NCBI RefSeq assembly: GCF_000226095.1
Contig: NC_016478.1
Location: 2,594,001-2,658,000, forward strand
Direction of reading: 5' to 3'
From: Thermothelomyces thermophilus ATCC 42464
Taxonomy: Eukaryota; Ascomycota; Sordariomycetes; Sordariales; Chaetomiaceae
DNA length: 64,000 bases
Position numbers and translations under genes: made by a program. A model generated the notes under the pieces. That model searched no databases. It was not told where the DNA came from and was given only the letters and a program-made list of their open reading frames with translations. This document shows positions 49,653 to 63,600 of this stretch, piece after piece. The stretch's first letter is position 1; each line of letters opens with the position of its first letter.

Positions 49653-49657
49653 CTATT

Positions 49658-51152
49658 CTCCTTTAATAGTTTCTATAATACGTTAGAGTTCCCTTATCTT
49701 GTCCTTTATTTTATTGCTTTACTAGGCAAGTCGAGTTAAGCATCTATCCCATTTATATAGCTCTATATTAAGTCGAAAAACTTTATTACGGTACTATTCG
49801 ATTTGTTCCTAAAGGAATAGAACATTAGGTCTAGGTCTTTTGTTCCCTTAGGTATCGGTTATCTATAATCTATCCTACCTCCATATAACTATAAAACCCT
49901 ACTACCTTAAGGCTAGGAAAATCGAAATTAGTAGTATATACTCTCCTGCCGTGTCCCATTTAGTAAGACCTGTCTCTAGGTCTATAGTAACTAGTTCGGA
50001 GTATAGTACTTGTTCGTCTTTACTATTACTATCGTGTCCGAGACTGTCCGTATCACTGCCCTTGTCTTTATAGCTCGTAGCCGCTACTTCGATAACGTCC
50101 TTGATGGTTTCGTCGATGACTATAATTTTCTTTCTAGGGACTATCTTCTATTTTTTCTTTAGGCTTCGATATTCCTGCTTATAGTGCCCTTTCTTTCCAT
50201 AGTTATAATAGGTAATATTAGACTTGTTTTTAGTTATCTTCTTCTAGTCTTGCTTTTACGCTATATCTATATCTATAGCTCTAGGGTACATTCTATACAA
50301 GGTACTAATATATACTTGCTTTTTCTTGTTATTAGCCTTAACTATAGTTCCGTTTATTTAGCTTCATTTCTATTACTCTTATATATAGAGTCAATTATCG
50401 ATTCTAATAGCCTATATAATATATTTATCTAGGGTCTTAGGCTAATTATACTTATATAGCTCGTCTTTAACCTTTTCCTTTAAGCCGTTATAAAATAATT
50501 ATATTAATACCTTATTATTAAGCTAAGACTTAAGTATATCCTATCTAAACTATACGGTATAGGAGGCTACTAACTTAGTCTATCGGAGATTAGTAAGTCT
50601 TTCTTATATATAAATCTTCTTATCTTTGTCACTAAAAACCTTCTAAAGCTCTTCTTCGAAACGGTTATAGGATCGAAAGACTACCTATATAAATATATCT
50701 TAGTCATCTTTATCTTCCTTAGTAAGATAGTCGTTCTATATAGGTTCAAACTATCTAAGTGCCTTACCCTCTAGTCTTATAGCTATATAAAGGACTTTAG
50801 CTTTATCGTCTAGAAACTTGTCGTTATTAAGCCGGAAGTAGAATCAAAGGTTCGTTAGGAATCCTACAAGATCCTCCTTAGTTCCTCTGTATTTACTAGG
50901 TAGTTCGATCTTAATACGGCTTACTTTAGCAGTCTCGAGCACCTTGATTTTAGCATAGGCCTCGTTAACTAACTTCTATAAGTGCTTTTTGCTATTCTCG
51001 AGTTCCTTAATTTAGGCTTAAGTAGCCTTATCTCTCTAGTCTAACTCCTAGATCCGCTGCTAGAGTTAACCAAGCTAGGTAAATAGCTATTCGGCTATGA
51101 CGTTAGTAACCATATCGATATCGAGGTCGAAGTCACCTCCGTTCTGAACCAT
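49658..51152 (-). pseudogene. gag relic of element D, 5' part
   Basis: N-terminal two thirds of Gag in reverse orientation, with an initiator ATG still present at 51152-51150. It includes the coiled coil, capsid and zinc-knuckle region; Cys codons are mutated. Confidence 0.87.
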
Positions 51153-51179
51153 GACAGAACAAAGGGAGTAGTAATAACG

Positions 51180-51625
51180 TATAACGAACCTAACTTAGAC
51201 TTCTTCTAAAAGGGTTTAGACAAAGGTAGATTAAGAGGGATAAGTAGGTAGGTTATCTAAAGGATTTGGTAAAGCTAAAGGGTTTATAATAACATTAGAG
51301 TTATCTCTTATAGTAATTAGCAATACTTGGTATAAGTACTATAATTATAATTATTACTACTGGTAAACTCTTAGAGTTTATCTAACGAGTGATTAGCTAG
51401 CTATATATATATAATTGTCTATCCCTTTTTAATAGTTATTACTAGTACTATTTCTCCTTTTACCTTATAATTCCGTGTTATTAATGGTAATATGTTATTA
51501 TTACTAGTAAAGACCTTAGTCTTAGCGGTAATAATCTTTTAATTGGTCTGTTAAGTGATTAGCTATCGGAATGTCCCGCGTCCTAGCTATAGCCTGCTAG
51601 GCTATCTATATGCTTATCTGTAACA
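51180..51625 (-). repeat. 5' LTR of element D (446 bp)
   Basis: Same length and type as 22497-22942. Followed by the second TATAA and the gag of C. Confidence 0.92.
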
Positions 51626-51630
51626 TATAA

Positions 51631-52331
51631 CGTATAGAACCTAGAGTACTAGTTTATATATACAAACTATAGAAAAGATAAACGTATATAGGAAAACTAC
51701 TAGAAGAAACATTCCTACCTTAGTATCGGGGTATCTATAGTCCATATATAATAGGAAGGATTTAAGAAAGAGTTCCAATACCTCCTAGGCGATACTACGT
51801 AACTATACCCTCGATACGAGGTATATACGCAAGTGCCCTAGTTCTAGTATATATTATACAAATGCCGATACCACTTTTACAACAAATTCGAAAACAATTA
51901 CTAGCCGACCCGACAAGGAAATAAGGACGGAAGCCTCTACCCTATAGAATAGGTCTATAATACCGGAAATAGAGCGGCCGAATTGCTCTAGAAGATCGAA
52001 GCCCGCGATCTAGAAGGCATTACGGTAGTTCTAAAACAAGCCTAGCCTAGGCACTACGGAATAAGACAAGACATATAGGACTCGTGCTAGAGCAACGATT
52101 ACCTCTATTATGTAGACGAAAAGAAATCGCGAATTCGAGAGCTTTAGATAAAGCTATAGTATATACAACGGAAAGCAGAACGGACCTAATAGTAGGAAGC
52201 TATAAGTACTTAATAGCTTATAGAAATAAGTACAATTGACGAAGCTACTATTAGCCAAATAACTGAAGAGGTTAGCACTGACCTAGGAAACGGGTCAGGG
52301 CCCTTTAAAGGGCCTAAAAACCATCAACGCC
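51631..52331 (+). pseudogene. gag relic of element C, part 3
   Basis: C-terminal extension of Gag, resuming after D. Where the other copies have the TAA stop this copy reads CAA (52324-52326). The hairpin and slip site (AGGAAAC, 52285-52291) are present. Confidence 0.83.
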
Positions 52332-53097
52332 CGTATAGTAGCGAGTGGTAGCGTAGTATAGGAGGAACTAGCGCGAGAGACTATTATATCGAGACCTCCC
52401 GGCAGAAATATAGAAAATCGCTGTAATCTTTAGATAACGGCGGCAAGACAAGCGACTATAGATAATGGTATAATAGAAACAGCACGAAATGCTTGTACTA
52501 GTAGATAGTAGAGTAGAGATAAACCTGATTTCGCTAATACTTATAAATTAGCTATAGATACCTTAGAGAATAAAGCGGAAGTATAGCATAGTTAAAGGGC
52601 TATTTCTAATGTAATAGATACGTAGGGAGATTAAACTGATTAACATTACTATAGTAGGGAAGACTATAGTAGTTATATTTAGCATTGTAGACATAGGTAA
52701 CGATAAAGATATAATATTAGGATTACCATAGTATAAAGATTATAACCCGGACATTAGCTAGAAGAATAATAGCTACCTATAACCCTAAACGGAGTCATAT
52801 TTAACTAGTGAGATAGGGAGCGCGCAAGGATCGCGAGCAGATAATGCTTAAGGGAAGGCATATCCTATAGATCTACCGCAAGAGGCAGACAGTGGCAGGT
52901 AGACTATTATAGACTCTAGAAAAAGCGGCATAACGATACCAACGTTACGATAGGAAGAACGAGCTAAACCGCCGATAGCTATTCTCTCTATTAACGAATA
53001 TAGAGCACTATAACTAGAGTAGTAGGTTAAGATAGGAGAAATCGCTAGTATTGCTATAGATAGAACTAAGTTTATATACTATTAGAAAACTAAGAAG
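52291..53097 (+). pseudogene. pol relic of element C, part 1
   Basis: Protease region up to the insertion of G. RIP stops throughout. Confidence 0.85.
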
Positions 53098-53525
53098 TGT
53101 GACAAACCCAACTTAGACTTCTTCTAAAAGGGTTTAGACGAAGGTAGTTAAAGCGGGACAAGTATACAGGTCGTCTAAGGGATTCGGTAAAGCTAAAGGG
53201 TTTATAATAACACTAGAGTTATCTTTTATAGTAGTCGGCGATGCTTAGTATAAGTACTATGATTGTAAGTTACTATCACTAGTAAACTCTTAGAGTCCAC
53301 CGTAACGAGTAACTATCTATATATATATATAATCCTAGGATCACTAGTAGTCGTAGTAATTCTCTATACTAGCTTACCTAGCTTATGTCGTAAGCTAGTG
53401 ATCCTCTGCTAGAATCATTTCTTACCAAGTGTAATCCTATCCTAATTAGTCTATTATTCCTTCGGCTTAATTGGCCTGTTTGTACTAGTGGCTTAGGCGG
53501 TATCTATATATATATTTCCGTAATA
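53098..53525 (-). repeat. 3' LTR of element G (428 bp)
   Basis: Reverse complement of a type 3 LTR like that of C. Confidence 0.9.
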
Positions 53526-53649
53526 CGATACCTTCCCTCTAAGGCTTTTGATCTAAAAGCCCTCTTTAGGTTATTTTAAATAGCGCTAATATCCTTTTCT
53601 ATATATACCTTGTAATTTTTCCCTTTTTCTATACTGCTAGTAGCTAACA

Positions 53650-54312
53650 AGATAGTAGATTATATCTCTAAGCACCGATCTTCGAAATCCTAACAGTGTG
53701 CCGCGCTTGCTTCTTTTATTGATTCTTCTAACATAGATGTTATACCATGTTCGTAGTGTTTTAAGCGGAACTTAGCTTGTCGTATAGCGTTAGGCTCTTC
53801 TCGCTATAGTGAGTACGTACGTCAGGGTCGTTCTTACGATAGTTCTAACGTAGCGTCTACTTGTTCGTGACCTGGTTTATTGCCTTAATGTTTGTAGCTA
53901 ATCTTTTATAATAACGAAGATTATATCTAAACAAAAACGTATAGAATAAAAAGAGGCCGATACTAAAGAGGCCCTTTTTGTTCTTTAGACTTAACTTTAG
54001 ACGGCTATCAGTCGATTAGCTTGTCTTTGTCGCTAGAAACGTTTCTTGAAGGAGCAGGGTTCTAAGCTGTTTCATCGAGGTATATAGTCTCTAGAGGAAA
54101 TAGAAGCAGAGGAACGGAGGGTATAGGATTCCGAGGTACGTGTTATTAGTAATATATAGTCCTAGGGTGCTAACGTCCCGTTTGACTAGTCTTCTTTAGG
54201 CCTAGATTTATTAGAGGCCGACTTGGCCATTTTATCTAAGCTAATGCCTATAGTCGATCTAGGTTCTACTAGTAGAACTGTTCTAGTTTCTTAGGGTAGT
54301 TTAAGTTCTTAA
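53650..54312 (+). pseudogene. Antisense gene relic of G (type 3)
   Basis: The cysteine cluster is at 53748-53837 with spacing 2-6-8-2-6: the first three positions are still TGT, the last three TAT or TAC. The coiled-coil part follows (about 53945-54075), then a tail diverged from type 1. The start is not identified. Confidence 0.72.
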
Positions 54313-57300
54313 CTAGTTTCTATAAGTTATCCTCTAGTCTAAAATTAAGCTATTTAACTAGATACTATAGTTCCCTATTAATAATATATAAATCTAGAAT
54401 TTCTTTAATGTCTTATTCTTTTTCCTTGTCTTTTACTTCGATATATATAGTAACCTTAGCATTTTTTAGTACTAGTTTAAGAAGTAAAATATGAAAAATA
54501 TCCGTTCGTAGTTATATAGATAATAGTAATAATAGTTAGTAGTTAGATGTCGAAATTCGTTCTTTAATAATGAAAGGTCCGACCTTTTTAAAGTCTAGCT
54601 TCGTACTTAGTCGTTTAGTTTATAGGTTTCGTATAATCAAGTAGACTTTGTCTCCCCTCTCTAGGCAAGGTCCCTTGAGCCTATGTTTATTATAGTAGTT
54701 CTTTATTCTAGTCTTGACAAACTCGAGTTCCTTTTTGAGCTTCTTATATAGTATATATATTTGTTCTACTTTGATTGCTGCTCTTGGCACTATAACCTCT
54801 AGTCCTTGCCTAAGGTTTGCTTTATATCCGTAGTTCGCAAAGAACGGTATAACTTTAGTCATTTCCGTTAGCGTTATATTGTAAGCGAGTTATACTATTA
54901 GTAATAGTATAACCTAGTTGTCTTGCTAGTAGTTAACGTAAGAGCGGAGGTACTGCTTAATAACTTAGTTTAGTCGCTCCGTTTGTCTGTCAGTCTGTAG
55001 GTAATATGCTATTAATAGCTTACTATTAACGCTTAATCGTTATATTAACGCTTGCTAGAACTTCGATACGAACTTGGTATCTCTATTGGTAATCTATTCT
55101 TACGGCTAAGTATATACTAATGTAACTTGCCGATAGATTATATCTACTAGCTATTTAGCTATCTAGGACTCCTTATAGGGAAAGAAGTATACCTATTTAG
55201 TCAGGCAATCTACTATAGTAAGAATACTATTATAGGTCACTCCTATAGCTATGTCCTTGGATTCTAGTAACTTCGTAATAAAGTCTATTGTAACCGAGCT
55301 CTATAGTTTGTTAGCTATTAATAGTAGCTAAAGTAGCCTATATAGCTTATATTGTACCGTTTTACTTCGGTTATAGATGTCGTAGGTCTATACGACTTCC
55401 TTAACTTGTACTATTAACTATGGAAAGTCGTAGTATTTCTTGACTTATACGACAGTCTTTGTAACTCCTTTATATCCTCCAAGTTTCGACTCGTAGAGTT
55501 CTCAAATCATCCGTAGCTATTGATCCTAGTTATAGATATATACTTTGCCTTAATACTAGAGTTTCCTATCTCTTTCCTCTATTCTATTAGGTACTAGTAG
55601 TCTAGGTGCTGCTTGATACTATGCTTTGTTAATCCTTTCTTCTCAAAAGATTACGTAATATTCTAGGAACAAGTCAAGTAGATCATCTTCTATAGGTGTC
55701 TACATTTCGTAATATAGCATTCCGTCTATTCGTTCCTTGAACAATAGTAGTATTATTCCTGTTCGTCCTTCTATATAATCTGTTCGTCGGCTTAAAGTAT
55801 CTGCTTGTGTGTTCTCTTTGCCTTTCTTATAGTAGATCTTAAAATTAAATTCTATAAGGAATTCTACCTATTATATTTATCGTCCGTTAAGCTCTTTCAT
55901 TGTTATAAAGTATTATAGGTTCTTATAATCTATATATACTTATACCGGTTTAATCGTACTACTAAGGTATAATCGCTATTCTTTAAAAGCTTTGACAATT
56001 ATAAGTAGTTCCTTGTTATAGATCGGATAATTAAGACGTAGTCTATCAAGCTTCTTTAAAAAGAAGGCTATAGAATATAGCTTCCCTTATCCGTCTCGTT
56101 ATTCTAATTGTCCTCTGATAGTATAGTCTAAAGCGTCCGTTTCTACCTTAAATAGCTTCTTAAGGTCTAGTAGTACTAGTACTAGATCTTTAGTAATAGC
56201 GTTACAGATCTATATAAATGCTTACTTATATTACTCTTCCTATTGGAATTTAACGTTCTTCTTAGTAAGTTTATACAAAGGTTATATGATCACTCTAAAG
56301 TTCCTAATAAATATTCGGTAGAAGTTTGTAAATCTGATAAAGCTTTGTATTTCTATAACATTAGTTATAGCTAATTCCTAATAGCTTTAACCTTTAAAGG
56401 TTCTATCTAGATTTATCCTAGGGATATCTCGTATCCTAAAAAGATTGTCTTCCTAATATAGAATTCGCTCTTTTCCTTATTAACTAATAGCTTATATATA
56501 TATAGCGTATCTAGTATTACTTTTATATACTTCTAGTATTCGTCTATCGTCTTAGAGAAGATAAGTATATTATCGAGATAATATACCGTAAATTTGTCGA
56601 GAAAGGGTCGGATAGCTTGATCAATCAGGGCTTAGAACGTTGCTAGCGCGTTCGTAAGTCCGAATGATATAACAAGATACTTGTAGTAGCTATAGGGTAT
56701 CCTAAAGGCCGTTTTCCACTCGTCGCTTTCTTTGATCTGTATATAGTTATAGGCCGATAGCAAGTCAAGATACATAAAATATTAGGCTCTTGCTAACTAA
56801 TCTTAGAGCTATAAGATTAGTGGTAACAGGTATCGATTTTTCACGGTCTGTTTGTTAAGTTACTAATAGTTAACATATAACCGTAGCTTTTTATCTTTCT
56901 TAGGTATAAATAGGATTAGGTAGCCTACTAGCAATATCGATAGGCAGATATATCCTCTTTGAAGATTCTCCCCTAAATATCGCTTAAGTTCTTCGTTTTA
57001 TATCTAGCTTGTATAGTAAATCTTAAAGAACTTTAGTCGTGCTCCTTCCTTAAGTTTAATCTTATAATCCTATAGGCCGTGTTCTAGTAGTCCTTCTAGA
57101 TGTTTCGGTTCGAATGCTAGGTATTCTTTATATTCCTTTAGTACTTCCCTAGTCTTGTCTCGTTTCTCGGTTTTCTAATAGTATATAAACTTAGTTCTAT
57201 CTATAGCGATACTAGCGATTTCTCCTATCTTAACCTACTACTCTAATTACAATGCTCTATATTCGTTAACGGAGAGAATAGCTATCGGCGGTTTAGCTTG

Positions 57301-57969
57301 TTCCTTTTATTGTAACGTTAGTATCGTTATATCGCTTCTTCTAGAGTCTATAGTAGTCTGCCTATTACTACTTGTCTCTTATGGTAGATCTATAGGATAT
57401 ACCTTCCCTTAAGCATCGTCTACTTATAATCCTTGTACGCTCCCTATCTCGCTAGTTAAATATAACTCCGTTTAGGGTTATAGGTAGCTACTATTCTTCT
57501 AGCTAATATCTAGATTATAATCTTTATACTATAGTAATTCTAATATTATATCTTTATTACTACCTATATCTATAATGCTAAATATAATTACTATAGTCTT
57601 CCTTACTATAGTAATATCAATCGGTTCAGTCTCCCTATATACCTATTATATTGGAAATGGCCCTTTGACTATACTATACTTCCGCTTCATTCTCTAGGGT
57701 ATTTGTAGCTAGTTTACAAGTGTCGGCGAAATTAGGTTTATCTCTACTCTACTATCTACTAGTACAAGCATTTCATACTATTTCTATTATACTATTATCT
57801 ATAGTCGCTTGTCTTGCCGCCGTCATCTAAAGATTACGGCAATTTCCTATATTTCTGCCGGAAGGTCTCGATATAGTGGTTTCTTATGCTAGTTCCTCCT
57901 ATACTACGCTACTACTTACCACTATACGGGCGTTAATGGTTTCTAGGCCCCTTAAAGGGCCCTGACTTA
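54230..57969 (-). pseudogene. pol relic of element G
   Basis: Whole pol in reverse orientation. The slip site is reduced to the reverse complement of AGGAAAT (57969-57975). An open fragment at 54620-54862 matches the integrase C-terminal part. The 3' end is approximate. Confidence 0.86.
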
Positions 57970-60194
57970 TTTCCTAGGTTAATGCTAACCTCTTTAGTTA
58001 TTTGGCTAATAGCGGCTTCGTCGATCGTGCTTATTTCCATAAGCTATTAAGTGCTTATAGCTTTCTACTATTAAGTCCGTTCTGCTTTTTGTCGTATATA
58101 CTATAGCTTTATCTAAAGCTCCTAAATGTGCGATTTCTTTTCGTCCGTATAATAGAGGCAGTCGTTACTCTAGCACAAGTCCTATATATCTCGTCCTATT
58201 CTATAGTGCCTAGGCTAGGCTCGTCTTAGAACTATTATAATACCTTCTAGATCGTAGGCTTCGATCTTCTAGAGCAATTCGGCTGCTCTGTTTCCTATAT
58301 TATAGACCTATTCCATAGGGCAGAGGCTTCTATCCTCATTTCCTTATTAGGTCGGCTAGTAATTATTTTCGAATTTGTTATAGAAGTAATATCGACATTT
58401 ATATGCTATACACTAGAACTAGGGCACTTATATATATACCTTATATTAGGGGTATAGTCGTATAGCGTTGCCTAAGAGGTATTAGAATTCTTTCCCGAAT
58501 CCTTTCTATTATATATAGACCGTAGGTACTCTAATGCTAAAGTAAGAGTGTCTCTTCTAGTAGCTTTCCTATATATACTTATCTTTTCCACGGTTTATAT
58601 ATATAAACTAGTATTCTGGGTTCTATACGTCATTACTAAGTTGCTAGTCGTCAAGGTACTCGGTATAGCTATCGGGCCTATTATATATTATAGGCTATTC
58701 TCCTTTAATAGTTTCTACAATACGTTAGAGTTCCCTTATTTTGTCCCTTATCTTATCGCTCTACTAGGCAAGTCAAGTCAAGCGCCTATCCCGTTCGCGC
58801 AGTTCCGTGTTAAGTTAGAAAACTTTATTACAATACCATTCGATTTGTTCCTAGAGGAATAGAATATTAGGTCTAGGTCTTTTAATTCCTTAGGTGTTAG
58901 TTATCTACGATCTGTCCTACCTCTATATAACCGTAAAACCCCGCTACCTCAAGGCTAAGAGAATCAAAATTAGTAGTACGTATTCTCCTACTATATTCTA
59001 TTTGGCAAGACCTATCTCTAGGTCTATAGTAACTAGTTCGGAGTATAGTACTTGTTTATCTTTACTATTACCATTGTATCCGAGATTATCTATATTACTA
59101 CCCCTATCTTCGTAGCTTGTAGCTACTACTTTGATAACATCCTTAGTAGTTTCGTCGATAACCGTAATTTCCTTTCTAAGGACTATCTTCTACTCTTTTT
59201 TCAGGCTTCGACATTTTTACTTATAGTGCCCTTTCTTTCTATAGTTATAGTAGGTAATATTAGACTTGTCTTTAGTCGTCTTTTTCTAGTCTTACTTCTA
59301 TGCTACGTCTATATTTATAGCTCTAGGGTATATCCTATACAAGGTACTAATATATACTCGCTTTTTCTTATTATTAGCCTTAATTATAATTCCGTTTATT
59401 TAGCCTCGTTTTCACTACTCCCGTATATAGAGTCGATTATCGATTCTAATAGCCTATATAATATATTTATCTAGGGTCTTAGGCTAATTATACTTATATA
59501 GCTCGTCTTTAACCTTTTCCTCTAAGCTATTATAGAACAATTATATTAACGTCTTATCGTTAAGCTAAGACTTAAGTATATCCTATCTAAACTATATAAT
59601 ATATAAGGCTACTAACTTAGTCTATTAGAGATTGACGAGTCTTTCTTATATATAAATCTTCTTATCTTTATTACTAAAAACCTTCTAAAGCTCTTCTTTA
59701 AAACGGTTATAAGATTAAAAGACTACCTATATAAATGTATTTCGGTCATCTTTATCTTCCTTGGTAAGGTAATCGTTCTATATAGGCTTAAACTATCTAA
59801 GTGCCTTGCCCTCTAGTCTTATAGCTATATAGAGAACTTTAGCTTTATCGTCCGGAAACTTATCATTATTAAGCCGGAAGTAGGATTAGAGGTTTGTCAA
59901 GAATCCTATAAAATCCTCCTTAGTTCCTCTATATTTGCTAGGTAGTTCAATCTTAATACGGCTTGCTTTGCTACCCTCGAGTGCCTTGATTTTGGTATAG
60001 GCCTCGTTAATTAACTTCTATAAGTGCTTTTCGCTGTTCTTAAGTTCCTTGATTCGAGCTTAAGTAGCCTTGTCTCTCTAGTCTAACTCCTAGATCTGCT
60101 GCTAGAGTTGCCCTAGCTAGGTAAGCAACTATTCAGCCGTAACGTTAGTAGCTATGTCGATGTCAAGGTCGAAGTTACCTCCGTTCTAAACTAT
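57933..60194 (-). pseudogene. gag relic of element G
   Basis: Full-length gag in reverse orientation, from the initiator position (ATG to ATA, 60194-60192) to the stop at 57935-57933. Two open fragments (58548-58862 and 59052-59474 on the other strand) are shadows. Confidence 0.86.
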
Positions 60195-60221
60195 AATAGA
60201 ACAAAGGGAGTAATAGCAACG

Positions 60222-60649
60222 TATAATAAACCTAACTTAGACTTCTTCTAAAAGGGTTTAGACAAAGGTAGTTAAAGCGGGATAAGTGTATAGGTTGTCT
60301 AAAGGATTTAGTGAAGTTAAAGGGTTTATAATAACACTAGAGTTATCTTTTATAGTAGTCGGCGATGCTTAGTATAAGTACTATAATTATAAGTTACTAT
60401 CATTAGTAAACTCTTAGAGTCTACTATAATAAGTGACTATCTATATATATATATAATCCTAGGATTACTAGTAGTTGTGGTGATCCTCTATACTAGCTTA
60501 CCTAGCTTATGTTATAAGCTAGTGATCCTTTGCTAGGATTATTTCTTACTAAGTGTAATCCTGTCCTAATTAGTCTATCATTCCTTTAGCTTGATTGGCC
60601 TGTTTGTGCTAGTGGCTTAGGCAGCATCTATATGTATATTTCTGTAATA
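60222..60649 (-). repeat. 5' LTR of element G (428 bp)
   Basis: Pairs with 53098-53525; begins TATAATAAACC. Confidence 0.9.
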
Positions 60650-60654
60650 AGAAA

Positions 60655-63600
60655 CGAGATAAGACTAGGGAAGTACTAAAGAAGTATAAGGGATACCTAG
60701 CATTCGAACCGAAACATCTAGAAGGATTACTAGAATATAGCCTATAGGATTACGAGATTAAGCTTAAGGAAGGAGCATGACTAAAGTTCTTTAAGATTTA
60801 CTATATGAGCTAGATATAGAACGAAGAACTTAAGTAATATTTGGAGGAAAACCTTCGAAGAGGATATATTTGCCTATTAATATCGCTAGCAGGCTACCTA
60901 ATCCTATTTATACCTAAGAAAGACGGAAAGCTATAGTTATACGTCGACTATCGGTAACTTAACGAATAGACCGTAAAAAACCGATACCTGTTACTACTAA
61001 TCTCACGGCTCTAAGATTAGTTAATAGGAGCCTAATATTTTATATATCTTGACTTGCTATCGGCCTATAACTATATACGGATCAAAGAAGGTAACAAGTG
61101 GAAAACGGCCTTTAGGATACCCTATAGCTACTACGAGTACCTCGTTATGCTATTCGGACTTACAAACGCGCTAGTAACGTTCTAAGCCCTAATTGATTAA
61201 GCTATCCGACCCTTTCTCGACAAATTTACGGTATATTATCTCGATAATATACTTATCTTCTCTAAAACAATAGACGAATACTAGAAGTATATAAGAGTAG
61301 TATTAGACGTATTATATATATATAAGCTATTAATTAATAAGGAAAAGAGCAAATTCCACGTTAGGAAAACGGTGTTTTTAGGATATAAAATATCCCTAGG
61401 ACAAATCTAGATAGAACCCTTAAAGGTTAAAGCTATTAAGGATTAGTTATAACCGACGTTAGTTACGGAAGTATAAAGTTTTATCGGGTTTACGAACTTC
61501 TACTAGATGTTTATTAGGAACTTTGGAGCGATCGTACGACCTTTGTACGAACTTACTAAGAAGAACGTTAAATTCTAATGGGAAGAGTAATACAAGTAAG
61601 CATTTACGTAGATCCGTAATGCTATTATTAAAGATCTAGTACTAGTATTACTAGACCCTAGGAAGCTATTCAAGGTAGAGACAGACGCTTTAGACTATAC
61701 CATCGGAGGATAGTTAGGATAGCGAGATAAACAAGGGAAGCTATATCCTATAGCCTTCTTTTCAAAGAAGCTCGATAGACTATGTCTTAATTATCCGATC
61801 TATAATAAAGAACTACTTACAATTATTAAAGCTTTTAAGGAATGGTAACTATACCTTAGCGGTATAATTAAACTAGTACAAGTATATATAGATTACAAGA
61901 ATTTATAGTACTTTACGACGACAAAGGAGCTTAATAGATGATTAATATAATAAGTAGAATTCCTTATAGAATTCAATTTTAAGATCTACTATAAGAAGGG
62001 CAAAGAGAACGTATAAGCAAATGCCTTAAGTCGACAAACGGATTATACGGAAGGACGAACGGAAACAATGCCACTATTATTCAAGGAACAAATAAATAGA
62101 ACGCTATATTACGAAACGTAGATACCTGTAGAAGACGATCTACTCAACTCGTTCCTAGAATATTACGTAATCTTTCGAGAAGAAAGGATTAACGAGATGT
62201 AGTATTAAGTAGTACCTGGACTAGTAGTATCTAACGGAGTAGAAGAAAGAGATAGGAAACTCTAGTACCGAGGTAAAGTATATATCTATAACGGGGATCA
62301 ATAGTTACGAATGATTTGAGAACTCTACAAATCGAAACTTAGAGGATATAAAGGAGTCACGAAGACTATTGTATAAGTCAAAAAACACTATAACTTTCTA
62401 TAGTTAATGGTACAAGTTAAGGAAGTCGTACGGAACTATAATATCTGTAATTGAAGCAAAATGGTATAATATAAGTTATATAGGCTACTTTAGCCATTAC
62501 TAATAGCTAACGAACTATAGAGTTCAGTTATAATAGACTTTATCATAAAACTGCTAGAATCTAAAGATATAGCTATAGGGGTAATCTACGATGGTATTCC
62601 TACTATAGTAGACTGCCTAACTAAATAGGTATATTTCTTTTCCTATAAGGAGTCCTAGACAGCGGAACAACTAGTAGACGTAATCTATTGGCAAGTCATA
62701 TTAGTATACGCTTAGCTACAAGAATGGATCACCGATAGAGATACCAAGTTCATATCGAAGTTCTGGCAAGCGTTAATATAACGATTAGGCGTTAATAGTA
62801 AGCTATTAACGGTATATTACCTATAGACTGACGGACAAACGGAGCGACTAAACTAAGTTATCGAATAGTACCTCCGTTTTTACGTTAACTACTAATAAGA
62901 TAACTAGGTTATACTATTACTAATAGTATAACTCGCTTATAATATAATACTAACAGAAATGACTAAAGTTATACCATTCTTTATAAATTACGGATATAAA
63001 GTAGACCTTAGGTAAGGACTAGAGGTTATAGTGCCAAGAGCAATAGTTAAAGTAAAACAGATATATATACTATATAAGAAGCTTAAAAAGGAACTCGAGT
63101 TTGTTAGAACTAGAATAAAGAACTATTATAATAAACATAGGCTCGAGGGATCTTGCCTAGAGAGAGGAGACAAAGTCTATCTAATTATATAGAATCTATA
63201 AACCAAACGACTAAGTACGAAGCTAGACTTTAAGAAGGTCAGACCCTTTATTATTAAAGAACGAATTTTGATATCTAACTACCGACTATTGTTACCGTCA
63301 TCTATATAACTATAGATAGATATTTTTTATATTTCACTTCTCGAACTAGCACTAAAGAACGCTAAGGTTGCTATATATATCGAAGCAAAGGACGAAGAGG
63401 AAAAATAGAACGTCAAAGAAATTCTAGATTTATATATTATTAATAGAGAACTATAGTATCTAGTTAAATAGCTCGATTTTAGACTAGAGAATAACTTATA
63501 GGAACTAATTAAGAATTTAAACTACCCTAAGAAACTAGAACGGTTCTACCACTAGAACTCGGATTAACTATAAGCACTAGCTTAGACAAAATAGCTAAGT
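60655..63600 (+). pseudogene. pol relic of element C, part 2
   Basis: RT, RNase H, integrase and chromodomain of C, resuming after G. RIP stops throughout; the end is approximate. Confidence 0.86.

Larger units (their letters stand above)
22497..51625 (-). mobile_element. Gypsy element D (type 1, minus strand), interrupted by H
   Basis: Inserted in the gag of C in reverse orientation with the duplication TATAA on both sides. Both LTRs are 446 bp. Its own length without H is about 7.6 kb. It is heavily RIP-mutated. Its gag is split by H at CTATT (28111-28115 and 49653-49657). Confidence 0.93.
53098..60649 (-). mobile_element. Gypsy element G (type 3, minus strand)
   Basis: 7,552 bp with two 428-bp LTRs, inserted in pol of C. 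The flanks are AGAAG (53093-53097) and AGAAA (60650-60654), a duplication with one mismatch. Heavily RIP-mutated, no nested insertion. Confidence 0.9.

Noticed and set aside
52324-52326. Loss of the gag stop in C as evidence for a Gag-Pol in one frame
   Set aside because: Pol is in the -1 frame and another stop follows shortly in the gag frame; a single TAA/CAA difference does not change the expression mode.
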